DNA of 33,095 nt, from positions 1 to 33,095 of the forward strand of contig CAMHIM010000010.1 of the NCBI GenBank assembly GCA_946185225.1. Reading direction: 5' to 3'. The notes below the pieces were generated by a model. It saw nothing but the letters and a program-made list of their open reading frames with translations, did not search any database and was not told the origin of the DNA. Each line of letters opens with the position of its first letter. Position 1 is the stretch's first letter. Below, piece after piece: positions 8,129 through 17,629 of this stretch. This DNA comes from an uncultured Prevotellaceae bacterium. Lineage in GTDB: Bacteria > Bacteroidota > Bacteroidia > Bacteroidales > Bacteroidaceae. The translations under genes and the position numbers were made by a program.

Positions 8129-9445
8129 ATGAAAGTAATGAAGTTTGGCGGCACGTCAGTAGGCACGCCACAGAGAATGAAGGAAGTGACACAACTGGTC
8201 ACTAAGTCTGGCGAACCCGTATTCATCGTACTCTCGGCTATGTCGGGAACAACAAACTCGCTGTTGGAGATTTCCGACTACCTCTACAAGAAGAATCCGG
8301 ACGGAGCCAACGAGGTCATCAACCGCCTGGAACAGAAGTACGCCAAGCACGTTGAGGAGCTTTACAGCACCGATGAGGCTAAGAGCGTGACGAAAGAGTT
8401 CCTCAAGAACGAGTTCGACTACCTTCGCTCCTTCACCAAAGAGCTGTTCACCTCCTTCGAGGAGAAGAGCATCGTTGCACAGGGCGAGATGATGTCAACC
8501 AACATGGTTACCAACTACATGCGCCAGGAGGGCATCAACGTCGTGCTGCTTAATGCACTTGACTTCATGCGTACCGACAAGAACGCCGAGCCAGACCCCG
8601 TATACATCAAGGAGAAGCTGAATGCCCTGATGGAGAAGAACGAAGGTGCCCAGGTGTACATCACACAGGGTTTCATCTGCCGCAACGCCTATGGTGAGAT
8701 TGACAACCTGCAGCGTGGTGGCTCTGACTACACTGCCTCCCTTATCGGTGCTGCCATCAATGCTGAAGAAATCCAGATATGGACGGACATTGACGGCATG
8801 CACAACAATGATCCGCGTGTAGTCGACAAGACAGAGCCCGTCCACCAGTTGCATTTCGAGGAAGCAGCAGAGCTGGCCTACTTCGGAGCAAAGATTCTGC
8901 ACCCCACCTGTGTGCAACCCGCCAAATACGCAGGCATCCCCGTCCGTCTGCTGAACACAATGGATCCTGAGGCCGAGGGAACTACCATCTCCAACGCCAC
9001 CGAATATGGGAAAATCAAGGCTGTTGCTGCCAAGGACAACATCATCGCCATCAAAATCAAGTCCAGCCGCATGCTGCTGGCTACAGGGTTCCTTCGCAAG
9101 GTCTTCGAAATCTTCGAGAGCTATCAGACTCCTATCGATATGGTGTGTACCTCTGAGGTCGGTGTCTCCATGAGTATCGACAACTCATCCCACCTCGGCG
9201 AGATTGTCGACGAGCTGAAGAAGTACGGCACCGTAACAGTCGATACCGGCATGTGCGTTATCTGCGTTGTCGGAGACCTTGACTGGTCGAACATCGGCTT
9301 CGAGACCAAAGTCCTTGACGCTATGAAGAGCATACCCGTGCGCATGATTAGCTATGGAGGGTCTAACTATAACATCTCCTTCCTTGTTCGCGAGGAGGAC
9401 AAGAAACGTGCTCTCCAGTCGCTCAGCGACCAGTTGTTCAATTAG
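8129..9445 (+). CDS. lysC: Aspartate kinase (monofunctional)
   Basis: Phosphorylates aspartate at the entry to lysine, threonine, methionine and diaminopimelate synthesis. The 438-residue protein begins with the kinase motif KFGGTSVG (5-12) and has RGGSDYTASLIGAA and WTDIDGMHNNDPRVV of the amino-acid kinase fold. The C-terminal third contains paired ACT regulatory domains (about 300-438). There is no homoserine dehydrogenase domain, so it is not a ThrA-type fusion. lysA follows after 15 bp, suggesting a lysine/DAP role and likely feedback by lysine, which is an inference from context. Confidence 0.94.
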   Translation: MKVMKFGGTSVGTPQRMKEVTQLVTKSGEPVFIVLSAMSGTTNSLLEISDYLYKKNPDGANEVINRLEQKYAKHVEELYSTDEAKSVTKEFLKNEFDYLRSFTKELFTSFEEKSIVAQGEMMSTNMVTNYMRQEGINVVLLNALDFMRTDKNAEPDPVYIKEKLNALMEKNEGAQVYITQGFICRNAYGEIDNLQRGGSDYTASLIGAAINAEEIQIWTDIDGMHNNDPRVVDKTEPVHQLHFEEAAELAYFGAKILHPTCVQPAKYAGIPVRLLNTMDPEAEGTTISNATEYGKIKAVAAKDNIIAIKIKSSRMLLATGFLRKVFEIFESYQTPIDMVCTSEVGVSMSIDNSSHLGEIVDELKKYGTVTVDTGMCVICVVGDLDWSNIGFETKVLDAMKSIPVRMISYGGSNYNISFLVREEDKKRALQSLSDQLFN

Positions 9446-9460
9446 AATAATTCCTGAAAG

Positions 9461-10618
9461 ATGAAAGGACAATTTCCTATAGAGAGATTCCAATCCATCA
9501 GGACCCCCTTTTACTACTACGACACAGAGCTGCTGCGAAAGACCCTCAACACCATCAAAGAGGAGACAAGCCGGCATGAAGGTTTCGTGGTTCACTATGC
9601 CGTAAAGGCCAATGCCAACCCCAAGCTGCTCCGCATCATCAGGGAGGCCGGGCTGGGAGCCGACTGTGTCAGCGGCGGCGAAATAGAGACATGCCTCAAA
9701 GCAGGTTTCCCCTGCAACAAGATTGTCTATGCCGGCGTGGGAAAGAGCGATTGGGAAATCAACCTCGGTCTGGACAGCGACATCTTCTGCTTTAACGTAG
9801 AAAGCATTCCTGAACTGGAAGTCATCAACGAGTTAGCAAACGCTAAATGCAAGACGGCGCGAGTTGCCTTCCGTCTGAATCCCAACGTCGGAGCCCACAC
9901 GCATGCCAACATTACAACCGGACTGGCTGAGAACAAGTTCGGTATTGCAATGCGCGACATGATGGCTGTAATCAACGAGGCCAGCCAGATGAAGAACATC
10001 CGCGTTGTAGGACTGCATTTCCACATCGGAAGCCAGATACTCGACATGAGCGACTTCGAGGCCCTCTGCAACCGTGTCAACGATCTGCAGCAGGAGCTGG
10101 AGCGTCATCGCATCACCCTGGAGCACATCAACGTGGGCGGCGGACTGGGGGTTGACTACCAACACCCTAACCGCATGCCAATACCAGAGTTCAAAGACTA
10201 CTTCGACACTTATGCCAAGAAGCTGAAGCTGCGCCCCGGACAGACCCTCCACTTCGAATTGGGACGATCCATTGTGGCCCAATGCGGCAGCCTAATTACG
10301 CGTACCTTATATATTAAGAAGGGGGCTACGAAGCAGTTTGCCATCGTTGACGCGGGATTCCCCGACCTCATCCGTCCCGCACTCTATCAGGCATACCACA
10401 AGATTGAGAACATCAGTAGCAACGAGCCCAAAGAGACCTATGACGTTGTAGGCCCCATCTGTGAGTCGACAGATGTCTTTGCCAAACAGATTGACCTGGA
10501 CGGTACCCGCCGCGGAGACTTGCTGGCCATCCGCTCGGCAGGAGCCTACGGCGAAATCATGGCATCACAATATAACTGCCGACAGCTGCCACTGGGATAC
10601 ACAAACGATGATCTGTAA
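9461..10618 (+). CDS. lysA: Diaminopimelate decarboxylase
   Basis: PLP enzyme converting meso-diaminopimelate to lysine. The 385-residue protein has the PLP lysine K49 in HYAVKANANP, the HFHIGSQI motif, the phosphate-binding VGGGLGVDY loop, ELGRSIVAQCG, and the active-site cysteine motif GPICESTDVFAK. The fold is the alanine-racemase-like barrel followed by a C-terminal beta domain. It is paired with lysC. The next gene starts immediately after its stop (TAAATG). Confidence 0.96.
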   Translation: MKGQFPIERFQSIRTPFYYYDTELLRKTLNTIKEETSRHEGFVVHYAVKANANPKLLRIIREAGLGADCVSGGEIETCLKAGFPCNKIVYAGVGKSDWEINLGLDSDIFCFNVESIPELEVINELANAKCKTARVAFRLNPNVGAHTHANITTGLAENKFGIAMRDMMAVINEASQMKNIRVVGLHFHIGSQILDMSDFEALCNRVNDLQQELERHRITLEHINVGGGLGVDYQHPNRMPIPEFKDYFDTYAKKLKLRPGQTLHFELGRSIVAQCGSLITRTLYIKKGATKQFAIVDAGFPDLIRPALYQAYHKIENISSNEPKETYDVVGPICESTDVFAKQIDLDGTRRGDLLAIRSAGAYGEIMASQYNCRQLPLGYTNDDL

Positions 10619-11275
10619 ATGAACGACACTAACAAAGCGGCAACAACGGAACAACCGCGATTCTCCATCGTCATCAGCGCCCACGACCAGGCTGACGACC
10701 TGAAACAGAGCCTTCCCCTCCTGCTGGAACAGGAGTACGAGGGATATGAGCTCATTGTCGTCAATGAATCGTCGACGGATGATACTGATGACGTCCTGAA
10801 AAGCATGAAAGCACGCTATAGCCACCTCTATACGACTTTCATTCCCAAGGACAGCCGATACGAGAATCGCCAGAAATTGGGGCTCACACTGGGCGTAAAG
10901 GCTGCCAGAAACGAATGGGTGATATTCATCAACGCGGCAATCTTTCCACCCTCCCAGCAGTGGCTCTCGCAGATTTCCGAGCTGCTGAATGGAGACGAAC
11001 TGATGCTGGGTTACATCACGCAGAAAAACCACTCGTTCCGTCTTCAGTCGTTCAGCAATCTGACCGAAGCCCGGAAGTATATTAGCAAAGCCGAACGGCG
11101 GAAGTCGGACGGTCACCAGGGAAAAATGCTACGCTACATAAACGGGAAATATGACTTTATTGTGGTGTCACATGGCAAAGGACACGAGATTCTCTCCTAT
11201 TTCGGTGAACGATTGTCCTGGCTCAAGCTTAACACCCAACGGATGAAGGTATTCTCCTACAATCTCTTTCATTGA
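10619..11275 (+). CDS. Degenerate family 2 glycosyltransferase-like protein
   Basis: A 218-residue GT-A fold protein. The N-terminal nucleotide-binding half is recognisable: FSIVISAHDQADDLKQSL, then ELIVVNESSTDDTDDVL (about 45-61). At the place where active GT2 enzymes have a DxD-type metal motif (often DADC followed by P), this protein has INAAIFPPSQQWL with N105-A106-A107, so both aspartates are missing. A conventional role in sugar transfer is therefore doubtful; it may be a pseudoenzyme or use another mechanism. It directly abuts lysA and is followed by a second incomplete glycosyltransferase. The frame is intact with normal codon use for the region, so it does not look like a decayed pseudogene. 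Confidence 0.75.
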   Translation: MNDTNKAATTEQPRFSIVISAHDQADDLKQSLPLLLEQEYEGYELIVVNESSTDDTDDVLKSMKARYSHLYTTFIPKDSRYENRQKLGLTLGVKAARNEWVIFINAAIFPPSQQWLSQISELLNGDELMLGYITQKNHSFRLQSFSNLTEARKYISKAERRKSDGHQGKMLRYINGKYDFIVVSHGKGHEILSYFGERLSWLKLNTQRMKVFSYNLFH

Positions 11276-11295
11276 CCGAAGGACGAAAAAACACA

Positions 11296-12255
11296 ATGAC
11301 CATCCTGCACCTATACCCCAAAGACGCCCCCCAACTGGCTGAATACGTCAATATGCTGGGCGGTGACGGCGACACCACATCGCCGGACATCGTCCACGTT
11401 CACGGCTGCAGGGACAAGGAGGTCATCTATAGGGCCCTACAATATAAGAAATCACGTTATGTACTCTCACCGCATGGTCAGATGCAACCCTGGAAACAGA
11501 AGAACGGTAATGCGGTCATGCAAGTGCGCCAAAAACAGTTCTTCAGCAAGTGCTACGCCATTATCGCTCGGGGGAAAATGGAGCAGAAGAACCTTCAGGC
11601 ATTAGGATGGAATCCTCATATAGAGGTTGTCCGCAACCCCATCATTACATCCACCATCTCGCCAGAGACAGCCCGGAAGCAGCTGGGAGTCATCTATCAG
11701 AAGACCATTGACAGCAACGTTTGGAAGCTTATGACACCAGAAAGCCGCACCATGACGGCATGTTTGCTGAAGGCAGGCATCATGAAGGACCGCCGCTACG
11801 TGCAGCAGGACATTCCCGCCGACGTAAACTGGCGGCACATTTTGCTTTACGGATACCAGGAGAACGTCATTGATCTCATTTCCGACGGCATGGAAGTGAT
11901 GGACATCAGCAAACCAGACATTGATGCCAGCCATATAGGCTACTACCTCCCGGCAAACTACCAGAAGCCGGCACCGCTGCATCAGGACGCCGCTACCATC
12001 GTTGCCGCTTTACGCCAGCGCCCCTGTATGCGCCATCTGGTCGATCTCCACCTCGCACTCGTCTCGCCCGACTTTCACGACGAACAGCTGCGCACCACGC
12101 TGAAAGACCGTCACCTTCTAAAGTATGCCCAAAGGCTGATGGCCATCCTACAGGAACTGACGCTGCTGGAAGAAGGCTACATGCCCTTCGCCCCAGTCAA
12201 CGACAAACAGACATATCTCATCAGAAGTCAAATCGACAATAGTCTAAGCATATGA
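11296..12255 (+). CDS. Partial family 4 glycosyltransferase-like protein of unknown function
   Basis: A 319-residue protein. Residues about 1-120 resemble the N-terminal domain of GT4 (GT-B) enzymes: DIVHVHG (31-37), LSPHGQMQPWKQKN (57-70, like the SPRGMLEPW motif), IIARGKMEQKNL and VVRNPI (111-116). The usual C-terminal UDP/GDP-sugar domain with its E-x7-E motif is absent; instead residues about 125-319 are a mostly helical segment I do not recognise. A TTG at 11272 would add 8 residues and overlap the previous stop, but the ATG at 11296 is preferred. It overlaps fbp by 4 bp (ATGA). Paired with another incomplete glycosyltransferase, it may form a complex or serve as a non-catalytic partner. 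Confidence 0.65.
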   Translation: MTILHLYPKDAPQLAEYVNMLGGDGDTTSPDIVHVHGCRDKEVIYRALQYKKSRYVLSPHGQMQPWKQKNGNAVMQVRQKQFFSKCYAIIARGKMEQKNLQALGWNPHIEVVRNPIITSTISPETARKQLGVIYQKTIDSNVWKLMTPESRTMTACLLKAGIMKDRRYVQQDIPADVNWRHILLYGYQENVIDLISDGMEVMDISKPDIDASHIGYYLPANYQKPAPLHQDAATIVAALRQRPCMRHLVDLHLALVSPDFHDEQLRTTLKDRHLLKYAQRLMAILQELTLLEEGYMPFAPVNDKQTYLIRSQIDNSLSI

Positions 12256-14237
12256 AACACATCAATATCACGGACAAGGATACCCTGGCAACGGGCGAAG
12301 AACGCTTTCTCCACCTTCTGGCACAATCGTTCCCGACCATTGCTGACGCCGCCACGGAAATCATCAATCTGGAAGCCATTCTGAACCTCCCCAAAGGTAC
12401 CGAACACTTTCTGGCCGACATCCACGGGGAGAACGAAGCCTTCGAACACGTTCTCAAGAACGCCTCGGGCAATATTAAGCGAAAAGTAGGAGAGATTTTC
12501 GGCAACTCCATCCGTGAGTCAGAAAAGAAGGAACTCTGCACACTCATATACTACCCCGAACAGAAGCTGGAGCTGATCAAAGCCGTAGAAACCGACCTGG
12601 ACGACTGGTATCACATTACCATACACCAATTAGTGAAGGTTTGCCGCGACGTATCCTCGAAGTACACGCGCTCCAAGGTTCGCAAGTCGCTCCCCGAGGA
12701 GTTCTCCTACATCATTGAGGAATTGCTTCACGAGCGGACTGACGACCAAGATAAAGCAGCCTATGTGGCCGTCATCGTCGACACAATCATCTCAACGGGA
12801 CGCGCCGATGACTTTATCACTGCCCTCTGCAATGTCATTCAGCGGTTAGCCATCGACCAGCTACACATCCTCGGCGACATCTACGATCGTGGCCCTGGTG
12901 CTCACATCATCATGGACGTAATGCGCCGTTATACTTCCTGGGACATCCAATGGGGCAACCACGACATGCTGTGGATGGGTGCCTGCGCAGGCAACGATGC
13001 CTGCATCTGCAACGTACTCCGGTTGTCACTGCGCTATGCCAATATGGCAACGCTGGAGGACGGATACGGCATCAACCTGCTGCCGCTGGCCACCTTCGCC
13101 CTAGACCACTACGGTGACGACCCCTGCGAGGAATTTACACCCAAGTTACTGAAAAACAACAAAATGGACGAGAAAACATTGCAACTCACATCGAAAATGC
13201 ACAAGGCCATCTCCGTTATCCAGTTCAAGGAGGAGGCACGCATCTTCCACCGTCGTCCTGAATGGAAGATGGAAGACCGCTGTCTGCTGGAAATGACCGA
13301 TACGTCCCGTCGAATATGTGTCATCGATGGCCGCGAATACGCGATGAAGAGCTGTAACTTCCCGACCGGAACCATTGAATTGACCGCCGAGGAGGAGGCA
13401 CTTATGCAGAAGCTCCACCACTCCTTCCGCGTTTCTGAAAAACTGCGCAAGCACATCAGGACTATTCTGTCACATGGTTGCATGTACACTATCTGCAACT
13501 CCAACCTCCTTTACCACGCCTCGGTGCCGCTCAACGACGACGGCACCCTGAAACAGATAGAGATTCATGGTAGATCATTCGAGGGAAAGGCCCTCATGTC
13601 GTACATCGGCCAGTTGGTGCGTGCCGCCTTTGAAAACGATACCCCCGCCGAGCTGAAATCTTACGCTAAGGACTACTTCCTCTATCTGTGGTGCGGCAAG
13701 GACTCACCCCTGTTTGACAAATCGAAGATGGCGACCTTCGAACGCTACTTCCTCACGGACAAGGATACCTACAAGGAGGAAAAGGGGGCCTACTTCCGTC
13801 TGCGTGACAACGCGGAAGTATGTGACCGCATCCTGGACGCTTTCGGTGTACAGGGTAAGAACCGCCACATCATCAACGGTCACGTGCCCGTCCACGCCTC
13901 CAAGGGCGAGAACCCCATCAAAGCAGGAGGCCGGCTGATGGTCATCGACGGTGGCTTCTCAGAGGCCTACCACTCTGAGACTGGCATCGCCGGATACACA
14001 CTAATTTACCATAGCCGTGGATTTCAGCTCGTTCAGCACGAGCCGTTTACGAGTACCTCCGATGCCATACAGCGAGGTTCCGACATCAAGTCAACGACTC
14101 AGATTGTCGAAATGTCAGCACACCGCATGCTGGTGGCTGACACCGATAAAGGAGCCGAGCTGCGAGAGCAAATCAACGACCTGAAACAGCTACTCTACGC
14201 CTATCGGCATGGCATCATCAAGGAACAAAGAAACTAA
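12252..14237 (+). CDS. fbp: Fructose-1,6-bisphosphatase, class III
   Basis: Gluconeogenic phosphatase of the calcineurin-like metallophosphatase fold, 661 residues, close to the Bacillus class III enzyme in length. Metal-binding signatures appear in order: FLADIHGENEAF (D56, H58), LGDIYDRGP, WGNHDMLWMG, and a late histidine motif in INGHVPVHASKGENP. It is unrelated in sequence to class I and II FBPases. It overlaps the previous gene by 4 bp and precedes recN by 20 bp. Its position in an amino-acid and sugar-related operon may reflect a carbon-flux link, but the sequence alone does not show this. Confidence 0.95.
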   Translation: MKHINITDKDTLATGEERFLHLLAQSFPTIADAATEIINLEAILNLPKGTEHFLADIHGENEAFEHVLKNASGNIKRKVGEIFGNSIRESEKKELCTLIYYPEQKLELIKAVETDLDDWYHITIHQLVKVCRDVSSKYTRSKVRKSLPEEFSYIIEELLHERTDDQDKAAYVAVIVDTIISTGRADDFITALCNVIQRLAIDQLHILGDIYDRGPGAHIIMDVMRRYTSWDIQWGNHDMLWMGACAGNDACICNVLRLSLRYANMATLEDGYGINLLPLATFALDHYGDDPCEEFTPKLLKNNKMDEKTLQLTSKMHKAISVIQFKEEARIFHRRPEWKMEDRCLLEMTDTSRRICVIDGREYAMKSCNFPTGTIELTAEEEALMQKLHHSFRVSEKLRKHIRTILSHGCMYTICNSNLLYHASVPLNDDGTLKQIEIHGRSFEGKALMSYIGQLVRAAFENDTPAELKSYAKDYFLYLWCGKDSPLFDKSKMATFERYFLTDKDTYKEEKGAYFRLRDNAEVCDRILDAFGVQGKNRHIINGHVPVHASKGENPIKAGGRLMVIDGGFSEAYHSETGIAGYTLIYHSRGFQLVQHEPFTSTSDAIQRGSDIKSTTQIVEMSAHRMLVADTDKGAELREQINDLKQLLYAYRHGIIKEQRN

Positions 14238-14257
14238 AGCAATACATCCAACGCCCC

Positions 14258-15913
14258 ATGTTGATACAACTATACATCAAGAACTTCACTCTCATCGACA
14301 CGCTGGACATCACGCTCTACCCGGGCTTCTCGGTCATCACTGGCGAGACAGGAGCAGGCAAGAGCATCATTCTGGGTGCCATCGGACTGCTGCTGGGACA
14401 GCGGGCTGACTCCAAGAGCATCAAGGCGGGTGCCGACAAGTGTGTCATAGAAGCTCGGTTCGACTTGTCAGCCTACAAGATGGAGCAGTTCTTCCGTGAC
14501 AACGACATCGAGTACGATGCCTCTGAATGCATCATCCGGCGCGAACTGACCTCGGCGGGCAAGAGCCGCTCCTTCGTCAATGACACTCCCGTCCCTCTCT
14601 CCATCCTCAAGGAACTGGGCGAACAACTGGTCGACATCCACTCCCAGCACCAGAACCTTCTGCTCAACAAACAGGACTTCCAGTTGAGCGTGGTGGACAT
14701 CCTTGCCGATGCCACCCCTCAGCTAAACACCTATCAGGCAGCCTACGAGCGCTACCACTCCCGACAGCATGCGCTGGAGGAACTGCGTACAGACATGGAA
14801 CGCTCGCGCCAAGAGACCGATTTCCTCCAGTTTCAGCATCAGGAGCTTGAGTCCGCCCGGCTACAGCCAGGTGAGCAGGAGGAGCTGGAATCGCGCAGCG
14901 AGACGATGTCACACGCAGAGGAAATCAAGAGTGCTCTCTATACAGCCGATAGCATTCTCTCCGACGAAAATGGCATCGTGAGCATGCTCCATACGGCAGT
15001 GAACGAGCTTCAGACCATCGTGAAGGTGATGTCTGCCACAGGTGAGTTGGCAGAACGCATGGAGACATGCTACGTAGAGCTAAAGGACATCGCGCACGAC
15101 ATCAGTACGCTTCAGGAGAATGTCGACTTCGATCCCGCTGAGATGGACCGAATCAACGAACGGCTCGACCGTCTGTATGAACTACAGAAGAAATACCGCG
15201 TCGAAAGCATCAGTGAGCTAATTGCCATCCGGGAGAAGCTACACCAGCGGTTGAGCGACATGGAGAACAGCGACGAGACACTGAAGGCGATGGAGGCCGA
15301 GGTAGAGGAGCTTCACGCCGCATGCTGCAAAGAAGCCGACAAGCTGACGCAACTGCGTCAAAAGGCTTCCCGCAGGATAGAGCGCGAGATGCAGGAGCGG
15401 CTCGTCCCGCTGGGCATGCCAAATGTCCGCTTCACCATCGACATAACCCGGGAAAAACTCGGGCGGCAGGGGCAGGACAAGGTATCCTTCCTCTTCTCGG
15501 CCAATACCTCCACCCCACTCCAGCCTGTCTCGCAAGTAGCTTCTGGCGGCGAGATTGCACGTGTCATGCTATCGCTGAAAGCCATGATTAGCGGAGCCGT
15601 CAAACTCCCCACCATCATTTTTGACGAGATAGACACCGGTGTAAGCGGAAAGACGGCAGAGAAGATGGCACACATCATGCAGGAAATGGGGTTGGGCGGC
15701 CGGCAGGTCATCAGCATTACCCACCTGCCCCAGATAGCTTCACTGGGAAGCCACCACTACCGAGTAGAGAAGGAAGAGACAGCTGCCGGTACCGTGTCGC
15801 GCATGCGGGAACTGAACAACGAGGAGCGCATTTCCGAGATTGCCCAGATGTTGAGCGGCAGCGACATATCAGCAGCAGCCATTGAAAACGCAAAAGAACT
15901 ACTGAAAATATGA
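14258..15913 (+). CDS. recN: DNA repair protein RecN
   Basis: SMC-like ATPase in double-strand break repair. The 551-residue protein has Walker A GETGAGKS (29-36), a head domain with a QHQNLLLNKQDF motif, two central coiled-coil stretches (about 155-370, rich in E, L, R and Q) and a C-terminal head with signature VASGGEIARVML, Walker B TIIFDEIDTGVSGKTA and the H-loop ISITHLPQIAS. Length is typical. Its last 4 bp overlap the start of the next gene (ATGA), so the two are probably co-translated. Confidence 0.96.
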   Translation: MLIQLYIKNFTLIDTLDITLYPGFSVITGETGAGKSIILGAIGLLLGQRADSKSIKAGADKCVIEARFDLSAYKMEQFFRDNDIEYDASECIIRRELTSAGKSRSFVNDTPVPLSILKELGEQLVDIHSQHQNLLLNKQDFQLSVVDILADATPQLNTYQAAYERYHSRQHALEELRTDMERSRQETDFLQFQHQELESARLQPGEQEELESRSETMSHAEEIKSALYTADSILSDENGIVSMLHTAVNELQTIVKVMSATGELAERMETCYVELKDIAHDISTLQENVDFDPAEMDRINERLDRLYELQKKYRVESISELIAIREKLHQRLSDMENSDETLKAMEAEVEELHAACCKEADKLTQLRQKASRRIEREMQERLVPLGMPNVRFTIDITREKLGRQGQDKVSFLFSANTSTPLQPVSQVASGGEIARVMLSLKAMISGAVKLPTIIFDEIDTGVSGKTAEKMAHIMQEMGLGGRQVISITHLPQIASLGSHHYRVEKEETAAGTVSRMRELNNEERISEIAQMLSGSDISAAAIENAKELLKI

Positions 15914-17577
15914 AAAGACATATCATCGTGCTGTGCATGCTGTTGTCAGCGACAATCATGTCAGCCCAGCCCTCCTGGCTCAAGAAGTCAGCCAAGAGTG
16001 TGTTCACGCTCAAAACGTTCAAGGCCGACGGCACTTTGCTGGGGAGCAGCAACGGCTTCTTCACCAGTGACCAAGGCGACGCCGTCAGCAGCTACACACC
16101 CTTCAAGGGAGCCTCGCACGCCGTAGTTATTGATGCTTCCGGCAAAGAGTATGCCGTAGAGTATATGCTGGGAGCCAACGAGACTTATGACATCAGCAAG
16201 TTCCACGTATCGCTGCGCAAGTCGGCCGCTCTTCCCGTGGCTACCGCGACAGCGCACGAAGGCGAGACACTGTGGCTGCTGCCTTACCATGAAACGAAAC
16301 AGGCCATCTCCGGCGTTATCCGGAAGCGGGAGACCGTTAATACCCGCTACAGCTATTACACCCTCCGGATAAAGAAGGATGAGGGAATGGTAGGCTGTCC
16401 GCTGCTGAATGAGGCTGGCCAAGTGGTGGGACTACTTCAGCCCTCCTCAGTGCCTCAGGACACGCTCAGTTACGCCGTCAGTGCCCTCATGGCTGATAGT
16501 CTTCACATGACGGGTCTGAGCATTAACGACCCCGCGCTGCGTGCCGTCCACCTCAGGAAGGCACTTCCCGACACGCGCGACGAAGCGCTACTGACGCTCT
16601 ACTTAGCATCGTCGGGGAGAGATACCAGCGCGTTTGCCACGCTGGTTGACGACTTCATCAAGAAGTATCCTCAGGCCGTCGACGGCTATGTCTACCGCGC
16701 CAGTCTCGCCGTAGACGGCGGCCACTTCAACGATGCCGACCGCGACTTGCGGCTGGCAGTAGAGAAGGGCGACCAGAAGGCAGAGGCCCACTACAACTAC
16801 TCCCGCATAGTCTACCAGACTGTCCTCTTCCTACAGGACAAGGCTCCTGCCACGTGGTCGCTGGAGAAGGCGCTGGATGAGGTCCGCGAGGCGCAGCGTT
16901 CCGCTGCCGAGCCCACCTACCGCCACCATGAGGCCGCAGTGCTTTATGCCATGAAGAGATATGCTGACGCTGCGGATATCTATGGTGAGCTGTCGGCTAC
17001 TAACCTGCGTAGTGCCGAGCTGTTCTACGAGGCATCGCGCTGCCGTGAAATGCTTCGCGACACGGCGGCACAGATAGCCCTGTTGGACAGCGCAGTGGCC
17101 ACCTTCTCCAAGCCCTACCTAAAGGCAGCCGCCCCTTATCTGCTGGAGCGTGCCCGCGTAAACCACGATGTAGGCAACTATCGTGCAGCAATAGCTGACT
17201 ACAATGAATATGAAACGCTGATGAAGTCGCAGTTGAAGGCACGGTTCTACTATCTCCGCTTCCAGGCAGAGCTGGGGGGCCGGCAATACCAGCTGGCTTT
17301 GAACGACATCAACCAGGCCATCTCGATGGAGCCTGAATACGACCTGTACCATGCTGAGAAAGCATCGCTATTGCTGCGTGTAGGCTATTTTGAGGAGGCT
17401 GTAGAAGAAGGGCGCACCTGCATCAAACTGGCCCCTGATCATAGTGACGGTTACCTGTTTCTTGGCGTTGCCCTGTGCCAGTTAGGGCAGAAGGAAGAAG
17501 GTATCAGAAACCTCCGCAAAGCGGGTGAACTGGGCGATGGACAGGCAGAAGGGCTTATTGAGAAGTACGCGAAGTAA
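15910..17577 (+). CDS. Exported trypsin-fold pseudoprotease with TPR repeats
   Basis: A 555-residue protein with a signal peptide (about 1-19, ending SATIMSAQ). Residues about 25-200 look like an HtrA-type trypsin fold: SSNGFFTSDQGDAVSSYTPF corresponds to the strand and loop that normally carry the catalytic histidine, YDISKFHV to the aspartate strand (D94 kept), and EGMVGCPLLNEAGQVVGL to the serine loop. The serine position is V161 where active enzymes read GNSGGP, and the histidine position holds T63 or neighbouring Y62, so proteolysis is not expected. Residues about 205-555 are TPR-like repeats, including YLLERARVNHDVGNYRAAIA and DGYLFLGVALCQLGQKEEGI. It is likely periplasmic or outer-membrane associated and a binding protein. 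A hairpin spans its stop. Confidence 0.7.
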   Translation: MKRHIIVLCMLLSATIMSAQPSWLKKSAKSVFTLKTFKADGTLLGSSNGFFTSDQGDAVSSYTPFKGASHAVVIDASGKEYAVEYMLGANETYDISKFHVSLRKSAALPVATATAHEGETLWLLPYHETKQAISGVIRKRETVNTRYSYYTLRIKKDEGMVGCPLLNEAGQVVGLLQPSSVPQDTLSYAVSALMADSLHMTGLSINDPALRAVHLRKALPDTRDEALLTLYLASSGRDTSAFATLVDDFIKKYPQAVDGYVYRASLAVDGGHFNDADRDLRLAVEKGDQKAEAHYNYSRIVYQTVLFLQDKAPATWSLEKALDEVREAQRSAAEPTYRHHEAAVLYAMKRYADAADIYGELSATNLRSAELFYEASRCREMLRDTAAQIALLDSAVATFSKPYLKAAAPYLLERARVNHDVGNYRAAIADYNEYETLMKSQLKARFYYLRFQAELGGRQYQLALNDINQAISMEPEYDLYHAEKASLLLRVGYFEEAVEEGRTCIKLAPDHSDGYLFLGVALCQLGQKEEGIRNLRKAGELGDGQAEGLIEKYAK

Positions 17578-17595
17578 GCCCTTCTGTCTCTTTGT
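17546..17595 (+). terminator. Probable terminator overlapping the stop codon
   Basis: Arms 17546-17557 and 17575-17586 are perfectly complementary over 12 bp, with a 17-nt loop, followed by a T-rich but interrupted tail. The TAA stop of the upstream gene (17575-17577) is inside the right arm. It would end the long purU-to-TPR operon before convergent dnaB. The long loop and imperfect T run keep confidence moderate. Confidence 0.5.
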
Positions 17596-17629
17596 CTCTC
17601 TAAAAACCAAATATTCTTCTATTCCTTAT

